Notes: generated by a model not told the origin, from the sequence alone. Shown: positions 46,147-55,739, counted from the first letter of the stretch. The stretch is DNA of 64,000 nt from Pseudomonas sp. LRP2-20 (GCF_024349685.1 NZ_AP025944.1:4470001-4534000), one strand, 5' to 3'. Numbers and translations: made by a program.

Positions 46147-47238
46147 TCAGAGCTGGCCCAGCACCGGGGTGTTGACCTTCACATCGGCATTCTGCGCACG
46201 GTGGCGCAGCAGGTGATCCATCAGCACGATGGCCATCATCGCTTCGGCGATCGGCGTGGCGCGGATACCTACGCACGGGTCATGGCGGCCCTTGGTGATG
46301 ACGTCGACCGGGTTGCCATCGACGTCGATCGAACGGCCTGGGGTGGTGATGCTGGAGGTCGGCTTCAATGCCAGGTGGGCGACGATCGGCTGGCCCGAGC
46401 TGATGCCGCCGAGAATGCCGCCGGCATTGTTGCTGAGGAAGCCGTCCGGGGTCAGCTCGTCACGGTGCTCGGTGCCACGCTGGGCAACGCTGGCAAAACC
46501 GGCGCCGATTTCCACGCCCTTGACCGCGTTGATGCTCATCAGCGCATGGGCCAGCTCCGCGTCGAGGCGGTCGAAGATCGGCTCGCCCAGGCCAGGCATC
46601 ACGCCTTCGGCGACCACGGTGATCTTGGCCCCGACCGAATCCTGGTCACGGCGCAGCTGGTCCATGTACGCCTCCAGCTCCGGCACCTTGCTCGGGTCGG
46701 GGCTGAAGAAGGCGTTTTCCTCCACCGAATCCCAGGTCTTGAAAGGGATTTCGATCGGGCCCAGCTGGCTCATGTAGCCACGCACCTGGATGCCCTGGGT
46801 GGCCAGGTATTTCTTGGCAATGGCACCGGCGGCCACACGCATGGCGGTTTCCCGTGCCGAACTGCGGCCGCCGCCACGATAGTCGCGGATGCCGTACTTG
46901 TGGTGGTAGGTGTAGTCGGCGTGGGCCGGGCGGAACAGGTCCTTGATCGCCGAGTAGTCCTTGGACTTCTGGTCGGTGTTGCGGATCAGCAGGCCGATCG
47001 AGCAGCCGGTGGTTCGGCCTTCGAATACGCCGGAGAGGATCTCCACTTCGTCGGCTTCCTGGCGCTGGGTGGTGTGCCGGCTGGTGCCAGGCTTGCGCCG
47101 GTCAAGGTCGTGCTGCAGGTCGGCGAGGGAGATTTCCAGGCCAGGTGGGCAACCATCGACAATGGCGACCAACGCCGGGCCATGGCTTTCGCCAGCGGTG
47201 GTGACAGTGAACAGCTTGCCGTAGGTATTGCCGGACAT
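46147..47238 (-). CDS. aroC: chorismate synthase
   Basis: A 363-residue FMN-dependent enzyme that converts EPSP to chorismate, the last step of the shikimate pathway. Signatures are GESHGPAL (about 15-22), [20 protein letters not shown] (about 45-64), [13 protein letters not shown] (near 130-142) and [17 protein letters not shown] near the C-terminus. GGAG lies upstream of ATG 47238. The DAHP synthase of the same pathway is in this window but unlinked. Confidence 0.97.
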   Translation of the reverse strand: MSGNTYGKLFTVTTAGESHGPALVAIVDGCPPGLEISLADLQHDLDRRKPGTSRHTTQRQEADEVEILSGVFEGRTTGCSIGLLIRNTDQKSKDYSAIKDLFRPAHADYTYHHKYGIRDYRGGGRSSARETAMRVAAGAIAKKYLATQGIQVRGYMSQLGPIEIPFKTWDSVEENAFFSPDPSKVPELEAYMDQLRRDQDSVGAKITVVAEGVMPGLGEPIFDRLDAELAHALMSINAVKGVEIGAGFASVAQRGTEHRDELTPDGFLSNNAGGILGGISSGQPIVAHLALKPTSSITTPGRSIDVDGNPVDVITKGRHDPCVGIRATPIAEAMMAIVLMDHLLRHRAQNADVKVNTPVLGQL

Positions 47239-47307
47239 GGACGCTCCGCGAGATCTGCCTGAGATGAACGAAAGCAGGGAGTATACAGAGGGTTTGCTTG
47301 CCTGTGC

Positions 47308-47387
47308 TGGCCTCTTCGCGGGTAAACCCGCTCCCACAGGCCTTGCGCGGTCCCGGTGAGAGCGGGTTTAACCGGGAAACGGCCAGG
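47308..47387. repeat. REP doublet, second unit degenerate
   Basis: GCGGGTAAACCCGC unit followed by a mutated partner (GCGGGTTTAACCGGG). Confidence 0.75.
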
Positions 47388-47459
47388 CCTGCCACATACA
47401 GCCACCGAACCTTCCCGCAAACACTGGGTCAAACCGTCATCTCCCCACTGTAGTACCGC

Positions 47460-48422
47460 ATGATGTCGCGCCTCGTCGCCTTCTTCCTCCTGCTGTGCAC
47501 TGGCCTGGCCCAGGCCGCCGCCCCTACCGTGCTGCAACGCCCCATCGACCTGGACACTGGCCAGGGCGTGCTGCACGGCAGCCTGCTGTTGCCGCAACAG
47601 GCCACACCGCCGCCGGTGGTGCTGATCATCGCCGGCTCCGGCCCCACCGACCGCGACGGCAACAACCCGGCCTCGGGGCGCGTCGACAACCTCAAGCGCC
47701 TGGCCCTGGTGCTGGCCAACGAACATATCGCCAGCGTGCGCTACGACAAGCGCGGGGTGGCCGCCAGCCAGCCGGCGACACCGGATGAGCGCGACCTCAG
47801 CGTGCAACGCTATGTCGACGACGTGGTGGCCTGGAGCCGCAAGCTCAAGGCCGACCCCCGCTTCGGCCCACTGATCCTGGTCGGCCACAGCGAAGGTGCG
47901 CTGATCGCCAGCCTGGCCGCCGAGCGTGCCGGTGCCAGCGCCGTGATCACCCTGGCCGGCATCGGCCGACCACTGGCAGATGTGCTGCGCGAGCAACTGG
48001 CCCAACGCCTGCCGCCGGCGCAGCTGGCCGGTGGCAGCGCCCTGCTCGACCGCCTGCAGGCCGGGCAGACCAGCCTGGACGTACCGGCCCCGTTGCGCCA
48101 GGTGTTTCGCCCCAGCGTACAGCCGTACCTGATCACCCTGCTCCAGCAGGACCCGGCGCAGGCCTTCGCCCGCTTGCCGATGCCGGCGCTGATCGTGCAG
48201 GGCCGCAACGACGTGCAGGTCGACGTGGCCGACGCCGAACGCCTAAAGGCGGCCAAGCCGGATGCCCAACTGGTACTGATCGACGGCATGAACCACATGC
48301 TGCGCATCAGCCCCAAGGACATGCACCTGCAGCGTGACAGCTACCTCAACCCGGAATTGCCACTGGCACGGGAGCTCGGCGAGCGGGTGGTCAGCTTCAT
48401 TCACCAACTGCCTTCGGCCTGA
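47460..48422 (+). CDS. secreted alpha/beta hydrolase
   Basis: A 320-residue protein with a signal peptide (about 1-19, FFLLLCTGLAQAAA) and an alpha/beta-hydrolase fold. The nucleophile elbow is GHSEG (about 142-146, Ser 144). GSGPTDRDGNN (about 59-69) is near the oxyanion hole, Asp in QGRNDVQVD and His in GMNHMLR complete the triad. The substrate is an ester or lactone of unknown type. Two adjacent ATGs start the frame. Confidence 0.88.
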   Translation: MMSRLVAFFLLLCTGLAQAAAPTVLQRPIDLDTGQGVLHGSLLLPQQATPPPVVLIIAGSGPTDRDGNNPASGRVDNLKRLALVLANEHIASVRYDKRGVAASQPATPDERDLSVQRYVDDVVAWSRKLKADPRFGPLILVGHSEGALIASLAAERAGASAVITLAGIGRPLADVLREQLAQRLPPAQLAGGSALLDRLQAGQTSLDVPAPLRQVFRPSVQPYLITLLQQDPAQAFARLPMPALIVQGRNDVQVDVADAERLKAAKPDAQLVLIDGMNHMLRISPKDMHLQRDSYLNPELPLARELGERVVSFIHQLPSA

Positions 48423-48467
48423 CCCTCAAACATCGGCAAAAGCTGCCGATAAAACGGTATTGGTGCT

Positions 48468-48584
48468 GATTGGGGCCGCTTTGCGGCCCATCGCCGGCAA
48501 GCGCGGCTCCCACAGGATCTCCTCAAGGCTGATTGCTGTGCGCCCCTGCGCTTGCCGGCGATGGGCTGCAAGGCAGCCCCGGTC
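48468..48584. repeat. REP-like pair of a second class
   Basis: Units with GGGGCCGCTTTGCGGCCC-ATCGCCGGCAAGCGCGGCTCCCAC and its inverse (degenerate), different from the main REP class. Confidence 0.75.
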
Positions 48585-48614
48585 AGCGCCCGCCCGTATC
48601 TGAGGAATGCCTTG

Positions 48615-49403
48615 ATGACCGATGCCCCCGCCGCCGTAGAGCCAGCCGAAGAGCCGCACGCCCCGGAGCCCGCCGCCCTGCCCTGGGCCGACCTTGCCGT
48701 CGAACACTTCCAGCTGCTGCGCCTGGCGCCCATGCCCACCGACCGCAACAGTGGTGCACGGCCATTGCGCTTCGTCGAGTTCGCCTATGCCGAGCGCCAT
48801 GACAAGGCCCACAGCCTGTTGCGCATGGAAATCCGCCTGCCCGGGCAAAAGGTGCGCAAGGAGCAGAACCAGCTGGATGTGCGGGTGGATCACGCCGAGC
48901 GCCTGGTGACCCTCGGCAGCGACAGCGGCCTGCAACTGGAGCCGCTGAACCGTGGCATCGGCCGCTTCATGCTGGGCCAGGCCGTGCAGTGGCTGCAGCG
49001 CCGCTGGTCGAACTACCGGGTCGAAGGCATGGCGCTGCCGAACAAGGATGCACTGAACGAAGACACCCGCCTGCGCCGCGACCGCTTCATCACCGCCACC
49101 GGCCTGGAGGTGGAATACGCCGACCCACAGCACCTCAAGGGCCGTACGCTCGACACCACGGTGAGCCAGCTCAAGGGCGGCTGGAACACCGAGAAGGTGC
49201 AACAGCTGAGCATGCTCGATGCAGCGGGCATGCTGCAGCAGGCCGAGCAGCAATTGCTGGAAAAAGAAGGGCAGCTGCGCGAGCGCGATGAGCGGGTGGC
49301 CAAGTATCGGCGCGAAGACAGCGGATTGCGCTTTACCATCACCTGCCTGGTGGCGTTTGCCGTGTTCCAGGCCGGGCTGCTGATCTGGATCGCTACCCGC
49401 TGA
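48615..49403 (+). CDS. membrane-anchored protein of unknown function
   Basis: A 262-residue protein with a soluble N-terminal domain, a coiled-coil region (about 195-238, QQAEQQLLEKEGQLRERDERV) and one C-terminal membrane helix (about 243-261, FTITCLVAFAVFQAGLLIWI), i.e. a tail-anchored design. AGGA precedes the ATG at 48615; an upstream frame exists but crosses a repeat. I do not recognise a family. It lies between a hydrolase and a methyltransferase gene on opposite strands. Confidence 0.75.
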   Translation: MTDAPAAVEPAEEPHAPEPAALPWADLAVEHFQLLRLAPMPTDRNSGARPLRFVEFAYAERHDKAHSLLRMEIRLPGQKVRKEQNQLDVRVDHAERLVTLGSDSGLQLEPLNRGIGRFMLGQAVQWLQRRWSNYRVEGMALPNKDALNEDTRLRRDRFITATGLEVEYADPQHLKGRTLDTTVSQLKGGWNTEKVQQLSMLDAAGMLQQAEQQLLEKEGQLRERDERVAKYRREDSGLRFTITCLVAFAVFQAGLLIWIATR

Positions 49404-49414
49404 AACCGAGCCGC

Positions 49415-49520
49415 CTGCTTCGCGGGCAAGCCCGCTCCCACAGGGATATCACCGAACCTGAGGGTAGCGAACTCCCTGTGGAAGCGGGTTTACCCGCGAA
49501 TGGGCTGCAAAGCAGCCCCA
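49415..49520. repeat. REP doublet, mixed class
   Basis: A GCGGGCAAGCCCGC unit and an inverted GCGGGTTTACCCGC unit, the latter continued by a GGGCTGCAAAGCAGCCCC hairpin of the second class. Confidence 0.8.
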
Positions 49521-49529
49521 AGGCCACAA

Positions 49530-50438
49530 TCAGACGCGCGCCTTGAACAGCTCCTGGTGCTGCCGGCACTGCTCGGCGGTGAGCATGAACACACCATGCC
49601 CGCCGCGCTCGAACTCCAGCCAGGCAAAGTCCACTTCCGGGTACAGCGCCTCGACATGCACCTGGCTGTTGCCGACCTCAACGATCAGCAGGCCCTTTTC
49701 GGTCAGGTGGTCAGCCGCCTCGGCCAGCATCCGCCGCACCAGGTCCAGGCCATCGTTGCCACAGGCCAGGCCCATTTCCGGCTCGTGGTGATACTCGGCC
49801 GGCATGTCGCCGAAGTCCTCGGCATCGACATACGGCGGGTTGGACAGGATCAGGTCGAAACGCTGCCCTGGCAGGCCAGCGAAGCCGTCTCCCTGCACAG
49901 TGAACACGCGCTCGTCGAGGCCGTGGCGCTCGATGTTCTGGTTGGCCACTTCCAGCGCGTCGAACGACAGGTCGGCCAGCACCACTTCGGCTTCGGGGAA
50001 CACTTCGGCAGCCACGATACCGATGCAGCCAGAGCCGGTGCACAGGTCAAGGATACGCGCCGGCTCAGCCGCCAGCCACGGCTCGAAGCGCTTCTCGATC
50101 AGCTCGCCGATCGGCGAGCGGGGCACCAGCACGCGCTCGTCGACGATGAACGACATGCCGCAGAACCAGGCTTCGCCCAACAGGTAGGCGGTCGGCACGC
50201 GGTCTTCGATGCGGCGCTTGAGCAGGTGCTGCAGGCGGACCCGCTCGTCGTCCTCGAGCTGGCAGTCCAGGTAGCTGTCGGCGATTTCCCATGGCAAGTG
50301 CACGGCACCCAGCACCAGCAGGCGGGCTTCGTCCCAGGCATTGTCGGCACCATGGCCGAAGAACAGCTCGTGCTCATGGAAGCGGCTGACCGCCCAGCGG
50401 ATATGGTCGCGCAACGTGCGCAGACGAGATGTGATCAC
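49530..50438 (-). CDS. prmB: 50S ribosomal protein L3 glutamine methyltransferase PrmB
   Basis: A 302-residue SAM-dependent enzyme that methylates a Gln of ribosomal protein L3. The substrate-binding NPPY motif ([12 protein letters not shown], near 200) and SAM motif [12 protein letters not shown] (about 130-141) are present, as is the N-terminal helical domain (about 1-85). The start is GTG at 50438 with AGGAG 6 nt before it. Monocistronic, divergent from the isochorismatase-like gene. Confidence 0.95.
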   Translation of the reverse strand: MITSRLRTLRDHIRWAVSRFHEHELFFGHGADNAWDEARLLVLGAVHLPWEIADSYLDCQLEDDERVRLQHLLKRRIEDRVPTAYLLGEAWFCGMSFIVDERVLVPRSPIGELIEKRFEPWLAAEPARILDLCTGSGCIGIVAAEVFPEAEVVLADLSFDALEVANQNIERHGLDERVFTVQGDGFAGLPGQRFDLILSNPPYVDAEDFGDMPAEYHHEPEMGLACGNDGLDLVRRMLAEAADHLTEKGLLIVEVGNSQVHVEALYPEVDFAWLEFERGGHGVFMLTAEQCRQHQELFKARV

Positions 50439-50617
50439 GGGGTACTCCTATTCAGACCGTACAAAAGTCTAACAGCCCAACCCGTACATTTGTTCCCCGC
50501 GATGCTCCAGCGGCAAGCCACAGGCCAGTAACCACGCCGCTTGCGATGTCAACCATTCCCATTGGCGCCAAGGCAAGGGAGAATAGGTATACAAAAGCCC
50601 TACCCAAGGAGCCCTTG

Positions 50618-51208
50618 ATGTCCGTTCCAACCACGATGTTCCGCCTCACTGGCCGCGACTATCCGCCGGCCAAGCTGAGCCAAGCCAGCCTGATCATCAT
50701 CGATGCGCAGAAGGAATACCTGAGCGGTCCTCTGCAACTGTCGGGCATGGACGAGGCCGTGGCCAACATCGCCCGGTTGCTCGACGCCGCCCGCAAGGCC
50801 GGCCGTCCGATCATCCACGTTCGCCACCTCGGTACCGTTGGCGGGCGCTTCGACCCGCAAGGCCCGGCCGGCCAGTTCATCCCGGGCCTTGAGCCGCGCG
50901 AAGGTGAAATCGTCATCGAAAAGCGCATGCCCAACGCCTTCAAGAACACCAAGCTGCACGACACCCTGCAGGCGCTTGGGCACCTGGACCTGATCGTGTG
51001 CGGTTTCATGAGCCATTCCAGCGTCAGCACCACCGTGCGCCGCGCCAAGGACTATGGTTACCGTTGCACCCTGGTGGAAGACGCCTCGGCGACTCGCGAC
51101 CTGGCGCTGAAGGATCAGGTGATCCCCGCCGCCCAGATCCACGCGTGTGAAATGGCCGTGATGGCCGACAACTTCGCCTGTGTCGCCCCTACCGCCAGCC
51201 TGATCTGA
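50618..51208 (+). CDS. isochorismatase-like hydrolase with Ser at nucleophile position
   Basis: A 196-residue protein of the isochorismatase/cysteine hydrolase superfamily. Catalytic D is in LIIIDAQKEY and K in EKRMPNAF. The position that holds Cys in nicotinamidase-like hydrolases (TxxCVxxTxxxA) reads SHSSVSTTVRRA, so Ser replaces Cys. That makes either isochorismatase-type chemistry without Cys or an inactive enzyme possible. AAGGAG lies 6 nt before ATG 50618. Monocistronic. Confidence 0.85.
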   Translation: MSVPTTMFRLTGRDYPPAKLSQASLIIIDAQKEYLSGPLQLSGMDEAVANIARLLDAARKAGRPIIHVRHLGTVGGRFDPQGPAGQFIPGLEPREGEIVIEKRMPNAFKNTKLHDTLQALGHLDLIVCGFMSHSSVSTTVRRAKDYGYRCTLVEDASATRDLALKDQVIPAAQIHACEMAVMADNFACVAPTASLI

Positions 51209-51296
51209 GCTGACGTTGCGATGACCGCCCGGCAGCCGGGCGGAACCCCAGGGCCGGGCCCAGGTCGAATTCCGGATGTCCACAGAGGAAACTGGA

Positions 51297-51617
51297 ATGA
51301 AGCTCAAAGGCAGTTTCGACGCCAAGCGTCTGCGCCCGCGGGAACCGCGTAACTGGGGTGCGCGCATTGCCGCCGGCCTGTCGGCCCTGATCGCCACACT
51401 CGGCGTGTTGCTGGCCATGGCCGGCATCGCCGGGCTGCTTGGCAACTACACAGCACTCGCCGAACTCAATGCCAACCGCCCGCTGGCCGGCATCCTGGCC
51501 GTGGCCGGGCTGTTGCTGCTGTACCTGGGCGTGCGCTTCTGGCGGCGCAGCCGCATTCGCCTGCGCCGAGGGCGCGAGCTGAACCTGTCGCCGCACCTGA
51601 TGAAGAAGCACGATTAG
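51297..51617 (+). CDS. hypothetical two-helix membrane protein
   Basis: A 106-residue protein with two hydrophobic helices (about 27-48 and 64-80) and basic flanks (RFWRRSRIRLRRGREL). GAGG precedes the ATG at 51297; an ATG at 51276 would add seven residues. Not recognised. Separated from the Smr gene by a REP doublet. Confidence 0.7.
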   Translation: MKLKGSFDAKRLRPREPRNWGARIAAGLSALIATLGVLLAMAGIAGLLGNYTALAELNANRPLAGILAVAGLLLLYLGVRFWRRSRIRLRRGRELNLSPHLMKKHD

Positions 51618-51631
51618 TGGTTTGTGCTTCG

Positions 51632-51727
51632 AGCCTCTTCGCGGGTAAACCCGCTCCCACAGGGACTGCACAATGTTCAAGACCTGTGCGGTCCCTGTGG
51701 GAGCGGGTTTACCCGCGAAGAGGCCGG
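51632..51727. repeat. REP doublet
   Basis: Mirror pair GCGGGTAAACCCGC / GCGGGTTTACCCGC with CTCTTCGCGGG edges. Confidence 0.9.
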
Positions 51728-51780
51728 TACTGACGACACAAGGCTGATCGCGTAAACTACGCCGCCCACGTGGAGGCACC

Positions 51781-52341
51781 ATGCAAGACGACGATTTTTC
51801 CCTGTTCAGCGCCGAAGTGCGCGGCGTCAAGCCGATCAAGCACGACCGCGCCGATGTGGGCAAACCGAAAACCGACCGCAAGCAGCTCGCCGGCCTGCGC
51901 CAGGCGGCGACCATCCGCAGCGACCAGACCTTGGTGATCGACGGCCTGTCCGACCAGTTCGTCATCGACGTCGGTGCCGAAGACGAGCTGATGTGGCGCC
52001 GCGATGGCGTGCAGGAAAGCCAGATCCGCAAGCTCAAGCTCGGCCAGATCGCCTTCGAGGGCAGCCTCGACCTGCATGGCATGAGCGTGGAGAAGGCCCG
52101 CGAAACCCTGTGGGCCTTCATCGCCGAAGCCACCCAGCTCGAAGTCCGCTGCGTACGGGTGACCCACGGCAAGGCCGCCCGCCTGGACGGCAAGCGCCCG
52201 ATGATCAAGAGCCACGTCAACACCTGGCTGCGCCAGCACCCGCAAGTGCTCGGTTTCACCTCGTGCCAGGCCCGCCATGGCGGCACCGGCGCGGTGTATG
52301 TGATGCTCAAGCGAACCATGATGGAAGGCCGCGACGAGTAA
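51781..52341 (+). CDS. Smr domain protein (putative DNA endonuclease)
   Basis: A 186-residue protein with an N-terminal charged region of about 85 residues and a C-terminal Smr (MutS2-related) domain (about 92-180). The motifs LDLHGMSVEKA and VRVTHGKAARLDGKRP carry the DLHG and HGK signatures of Smr nucleases; the final VYVMLKR is also typical. It resembles E. coli SmrA/YdaL. It may nick DNA or cleave RNA on stalled ribosomes. GGAGG precedes the ATG. Confidence 0.88.
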   Translation: MQDDDFSLFSAEVRGVKPIKHDRADVGKPKTDRKQLAGLRQAATIRSDQTLVIDGLSDQFVIDVGAEDELMWRRDGVQESQIRKLKLGQIAFEGSLDLHGMSVEKARETLWAFIAEATQLEVRCVRVTHGKAARLDGKRPMIKSHVNTWLRQHPQVLGFTSCQARHGGTGAVYVMLKRTMMEGRDE

Positions 52342-52410
52342 CGCCGTGCTTGCAGCGCCGCGCGCGCCGCCGTACCCTTCATTTTTGCGATTTTTCCCAC
52401 AGGTAGATAC

Positions 52411-52956
52411 ATGTCCCTGGAACAGAACTACACCGAGATCCTCAGCCAACTTGGCGAGGACGTCTCCCGTGAGGGCCTGCTCGACACGCCCAAGCGGGCT
52501 GCAAAGGCCATGAAGTACCTTTGCCGCGGTTACGAGCAGACGCTGGAAGAAGTCACCAACGGCGCGCTGTTCACCTCCGACAACAGTGAGATGGTGCTGG
52601 TCCGGGACATCGAGCTGTATTCGATGTGCGAACACCACATGCTGCCCTTCATCGGCAAGGCTCACGTGGCCTACCTGCCCAAGGGCAAGGTCCTGGGCCT
52701 GTCGAAGGTCGCGCGCATCGTCGACATGTTCGCCCGCCGCCTGCAGATCCAGGAAAACCTCAGCCGCCAGATCGCCGAGGCCGTGCAGCAGGTGACTGGC
52801 GCCGCTGGCGTGGCGGTGGTCATCGAAGCCAAGCACATGTGCATGATGATGCGCGGCGTGGAAAAACAGAATTCGACCATGCTCACCTCGGTGATGCTGG
52901 GTGAGTTCCGTGAAAACGCCTCGACTCGCAGCGAGTTCCTCAGCCTGATCAAGTGA
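52411..52956 (+). CDS. folE: GTP cyclohydrolase I
   Basis: A 181-residue type I enzyme that makes 7,8-dihydroneopterin triphosphate from GTP for folate synthesis. Zinc-binding Cys73 and His76 lie in SMCEHHMLP, Cys144 in [13 protein letters not shown], and [10 protein letters not shown] and QENLSRQIA are typical. Full length. It follows the Smr gene after 69 bp and precedes a glutaredoxin gene by 58 bp on the same strand. Confidence 0.97.
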   Translation: MSLEQNYTEILSQLGEDVSREGLLDTPKRAAKAMKYLCRGYEQTLEEVTNGALFTSDNSEMVLVRDIELYSMCEHHMLPFIGKAHVAYLPKGKVLGLSKVARIVDMFARRLQIQENLSRQIAEAVQQVTGAAGVAVVIEAKHMCMMMRGVEKQNSTMLTSVMLGEFRENASTRSEFLSLIK

Positions 52957-53014
52957 TCGGCGCATGACCCGAGCCGGCCCCCAGGGGTCGGCTTTTTCAT
53001 TTCAGGAGTAGCCC

Positions 53015-53380
53015 ATGATCGTCAAAGCCCTGCGGGTCGGCCTCGGCCAGCTCATCGTGTTCGGCGACTGGATCAGCCGCCCAGCCAAGCAGAAGCGTGA
53101 TGCCGCGGCCCAGGCGCGTGTCGAGCAGGAGGCCAAGGGCCTCGCGCTGTACCAGTTCCATGCCTGCCCGTTCTGCGTGAAGACCCGCCGTACCCTGCAC
53201 CGCTTGAACGTGCCGGTAGCGTTGCGTGATGCCAAGAACGACGACCTGCATCGCCAGGCGTTGCTCGAAGGTGGCGGCCGGGTGAAAGTGCCGTGCCTGC
53301 GCATCGAGGAACAGGGCAAGGTGACCTGGATGTATGAATCCAAGGCCATCATCGCCTATCTGGACAAACGCTTCGCGTAA
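53015..53380 (+). CDS. glutaredoxin-like protein with N-terminal extension
   Basis: A 121-residue protein: about 40 residues of hydrophobic/basic leader (IVKALRVGLGQLIVFGDWIS), then a glutaredoxin/GST-N-type thioredoxin fold with active site CPFC (about 51-54, HACPFCVKTRRTL) and KVPCLRIEE (cis-Pro near 92). The leader could be a membrane anchor. Probably a thiol-disulfide reductase. ATG is preceded by AGGAG. Confidence 0.88.
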   Translation: MIVKALRVGLGQLIVFGDWISRPAKQKRDAAAQARVEQEAKGLALYQFHACPFCVKTRRTLHRLNVPVALRDAKNDDLHRQALLEGGGRVKVPCLRIEEQGKVTWMYESKAIIAYLDKRFA

Positions 53381-53394
53381 GCCCTGCGCGACCC

Positions 53395-53514
53395 CTGTGG
53401 GAGCCGCGCTTGCCGGCGATGGGCCGCGAAGCGGCCCCGGCAATTTATGCAACAACCATGAAATCGTGGGGCCGCTTCGCGGCCCATCGCCGGCAAGCGC
53501 GGCTCCCACAAGGA
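53395..53514. repeat. REP-like pair of the second class
   Basis: GTGGGAGCCGCGCTTGCCGG plus GCGATGGGCCGCGAAGCGGCCC and its near-perfect inverse, with about 30 bp between, flank the end of the glutaredoxin gene. Confidence 0.88.
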
Positions 53515-53524
53515 CCGCATCAGC

Positions 53525-54127
53525 TCAGTCGACCATCGGCACATGCCGCGGATGGCTGGCCACCCGCGCCAGCCACTCGCGTACTGCCGGGTAATCCGTC
53601 AGGTCGAAGCCGCCCTGATGCGCCACGTGGGTGTAGGCATATAGCGCCACATCGGCAATCGAGTACTGGTCCCCGACCAGATACGGCGTCATCTGCAACT
53701 GCCGCTCCATCACCTTCAACGCCTTGTAACCGCCCTTGTGCAGCTTGCGGTATTCCTCCACGCGCTCTTCCGGCAGCCCCAGGTAGAACTGGATGAACCG
53801 CGCCACGGCAATGTACGGCTCATGGCTGTACTGCTCGAAGAATTGCCACTGCAACACCTGGGTCCGCAGGCGCGGCTCGCTGGGCAGGAATTCGCTGCCA
53901 TCGGCCAGGTAGTTGAGGATGGCGTTCGATTCCCACAGGCAGGTACCGTCCTCGAGCTTGAGCACCGGCACCTTGCCGTTGGGGTTCATGGCCAGAAACT
54001 CAGGCGTTTCGGTCTCGCCCTTGAGGATATCCACCGCCTGCCATTCATACGGGCGGTCGAGCAGGCTGAGCATCAGCTTGACCTTGTAGCAATTGCCCGA
54101 CTGGTAGTCACCATACACCTTGTACAT
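53525..54127 (-). CDS. glutathione S-transferase family protein
   Basis: A 200-residue GST. The N-terminal thioredoxin fold has Tyr/Ser/Gly near SGNCYKVKLML (about 10-20), cis-Pro in GKVPVLKL (about 51-58) and ESNAILNYLA (about 66-75), and the C-terminal domain is helical with SIADVALYAYTHVA. Conjugation or reduction substrate unknown. The ATG at 54127 follows GGGAGGGG; an extension upstream is not conserved. Convergent with the glutaredoxin gene. Confidence 0.9.
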   Translation of the reverse strand: MYKVYGDYQSGNCYKVKLMLSLLDRPYEWQAVDILKGETETPEFLAMNPNGKVPVLKLEDGTCLWESNAILNYLADGSEFLPSEPRLRTQVLQWQFFEQYSHEPYIAVARFIQFYLGLPEERVEEYRKLHKGGYKALKVMERQLQMTPYLVGDQYSIADVALYAYTHVAHQGGFDLTDYPAVREWLARVASHPRHVPMVD

Positions 54128-54272
54128 TGCCCGCCCCCTCCCATGCAGTTGCGCAAACTTGCCCAATAGTTGGCGACTGTACGGCTAAAAGCAATGCCTG
54201 CTGTATGGCAAGGATCAATCCAGCCCGCGTTAGTCTGAAAAAAATGCTTACACCTGGACAAGGACCCAACCC

Positions 54273-55469
54273 ATGACCGATGCCACTTCCGCACGCCTGC
54301 GGCCCCTGGCAGACAGCTCACCGTCGGCGGTGGTCGCCGGCTTCATCGCCATGCTCACCGGCTACACCAGTTCGCTGGTGCTGATGTTCCAGGCCGGCCA
54401 GGCAGCCGGCCTGACCAGCGCGCAGATTTCTTCGTGGATCTGGGCGTTGTCGATCGGCATGGCGGTGTGCAGCATCGGCCTGTCGCTGCGCTACCGCACG
54501 CCAATCACCGTGGCCTGGTCGACCCCCGGTGCGGCGCTGCTGATCACCAGCCTGGGCGGGGTCAGCTACGGCGAAGCCATCGGTGCCTACATCACCTGTG
54601 CGGTGCTGGTGGTGATCTGCGGCCTGACCGGCAGCTTCGAGCGCCTGGTCAAACGCATCCCGGCATCGCTGGCGTCGGCCTTGCTGGCCGGGATCCTGTT
54701 CAAGATCGGCAGCGAAATCTTCGTTGCCGCGCAGCACCGCACCCTGCTGGTACTGGGCATGTTCTTCAGCTACCTGCTGGTCAAGCGCCTGTCACCGCGC
54801 TACTGCGTACTGGCCGCCTTGCTGGTGGGCACGGCACTGTCCGGCGCCCTCGGCCTGCTGGATTTCAGCGGCTTCAAGCTGGAAGTGGCCACCCCGGTGT
54901 GGACCACGCCAAGCTTCTCGCTGGCCGCGACCATCAGCATCGGCATTCCCTTGTTCGTGGTCGCGATGACTTCGCAGAACATGCCTGGCGTGGCCGTGCT
55001 GCGCGCCGACGGCTACCAGGTGCCCGCCTCGCCGCTGATTTCGGCGACCGGTTTCGCCTCGCTGCTGCTGGCACCGTTTGGCTCGCACGGGGTCAACCTG
55101 GCCGCGATCAGTGCCGCGATCTGCACCGGGCCGCACGCCCATGAAGACCCGCGCAAACGCTATACCGCGGCAGTATGGTGCGGGATTTTCTATGGCATTG
55201 CCGGCACGTTCGGCGCCACCCTGGCGGCCTTGTTCGCAGCGCTGCCGAAGGAGCTGGTGCTGTCGATTGCGGCGCTGGCGTTGTTCGGTTCGATCATGAA
55301 CGGGCTGACCGTGGCCATGAGCGAGGCAAGGGAGCGCGAGGCGGCGCTGATCACCTTCATGGTGACGGCCTCGGGGTTGACCCTGTTCTCGATCGGCTCG
55401 GCGTTCTGGGGGATCGTGGCGGGGGTACTGACCTTGCTGATCCTCAATCCACGGGGTGATCGACGGTAG
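54273..55469 (+). CDS. BenE-like benzoate/aromatic acid transporter
   Basis: A 398-residue membrane protein with about 12 helices resembling the benzoate:H+ symporter BenE: FIAMLTGYTSSLVLMFQAGQ at the start, TPITVAWSTPGAALL (about 76-90), NMPGVAVLRADGYQVP (about 236-251) and FGSHGVNLAAISAAICTGP. No benzoate catabolic gene is adjacent, so the ligand may be another hydrophobic acid. AAGGA precedes the ATG. Followed by the third long inverted-repeat element. Confidence 0.9.
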   Translation: MTDATSARLRPLADSSPSAVVAGFIAMLTGYTSSLVLMFQAGQAAGLTSAQISSWIWALSIGMAVCSIGLSLRYRTPITVAWSTPGAALLITSLGGVSYGEAIGAYITCAVLVVICGLTGSFERLVKRIPASLASALLAGILFKIGSEIFVAAQHRTLLVLGMFFSYLLVKRLSPRYCVLAALLVGTALSGALGLLDFSGFKLEVATPVWTTPSFSLAATISIGIPLFVVAMTSQNMPGVAVLRADGYQVPASPLISATGFASLLLAPFGSHGVNLAAISAAICTGPHAHEDPRKRYTAAVWCGIFYGIAGTFGATLAALFAALPKELVLSIAALALFGSIMNGLTVAMSEAREREAALITFMVTASGLTLFSIGSAFWGIVAGVLTLLILNPRGDRR

Positions 55470-55484
55470 ATCGGCGTTGCGGTT

Positions 55485-55710
55485 GAGATCGAGCGCCGCC
55501 CGCGCGGCGCATCGCGAGCTGCGCTCGCTCCTACGTCTGTTTCGGGCCAGTTATTCCTGGGGAATTTTCGCGCGAACGCTTTGACGCATCGCGCGATATC
55601 GCGTCGTACCAACAAGGCGGTCGCGCGCGCCTGCCACGGCGTTACTGGCCCGAAACAGACGTAGGAGCGAGCGCAGCTCGCGATGCGCCGCGCGGGCGGC
55701 GCTCGATCTC
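55485..55710. repeat. 226-bp long inverted-repeat element, copy C
   Basis: Arms 55485-55549 and 55646-55710 are perfect inverted complements. Compared with copies A and B the arm has ACGTCTG for ACGTTTG and the other arm CAGACGT for CAAACGT, i.e. a compensated base pair. Core 96 bp. It lies between the BenE-like gene and the convergent chemoreceptor gene. Confidence 0.93.
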
Positions 55711-55739
55711 AAACCCCACAAAAATCCTCCGCCAGGCAC

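Noticed and set aside
52342..52410. riboswitch upstream of folE
   Set aside because: The gap is only 69 bp and has no recognised conserved aptamer motif; an ordinary ribosome site is present.
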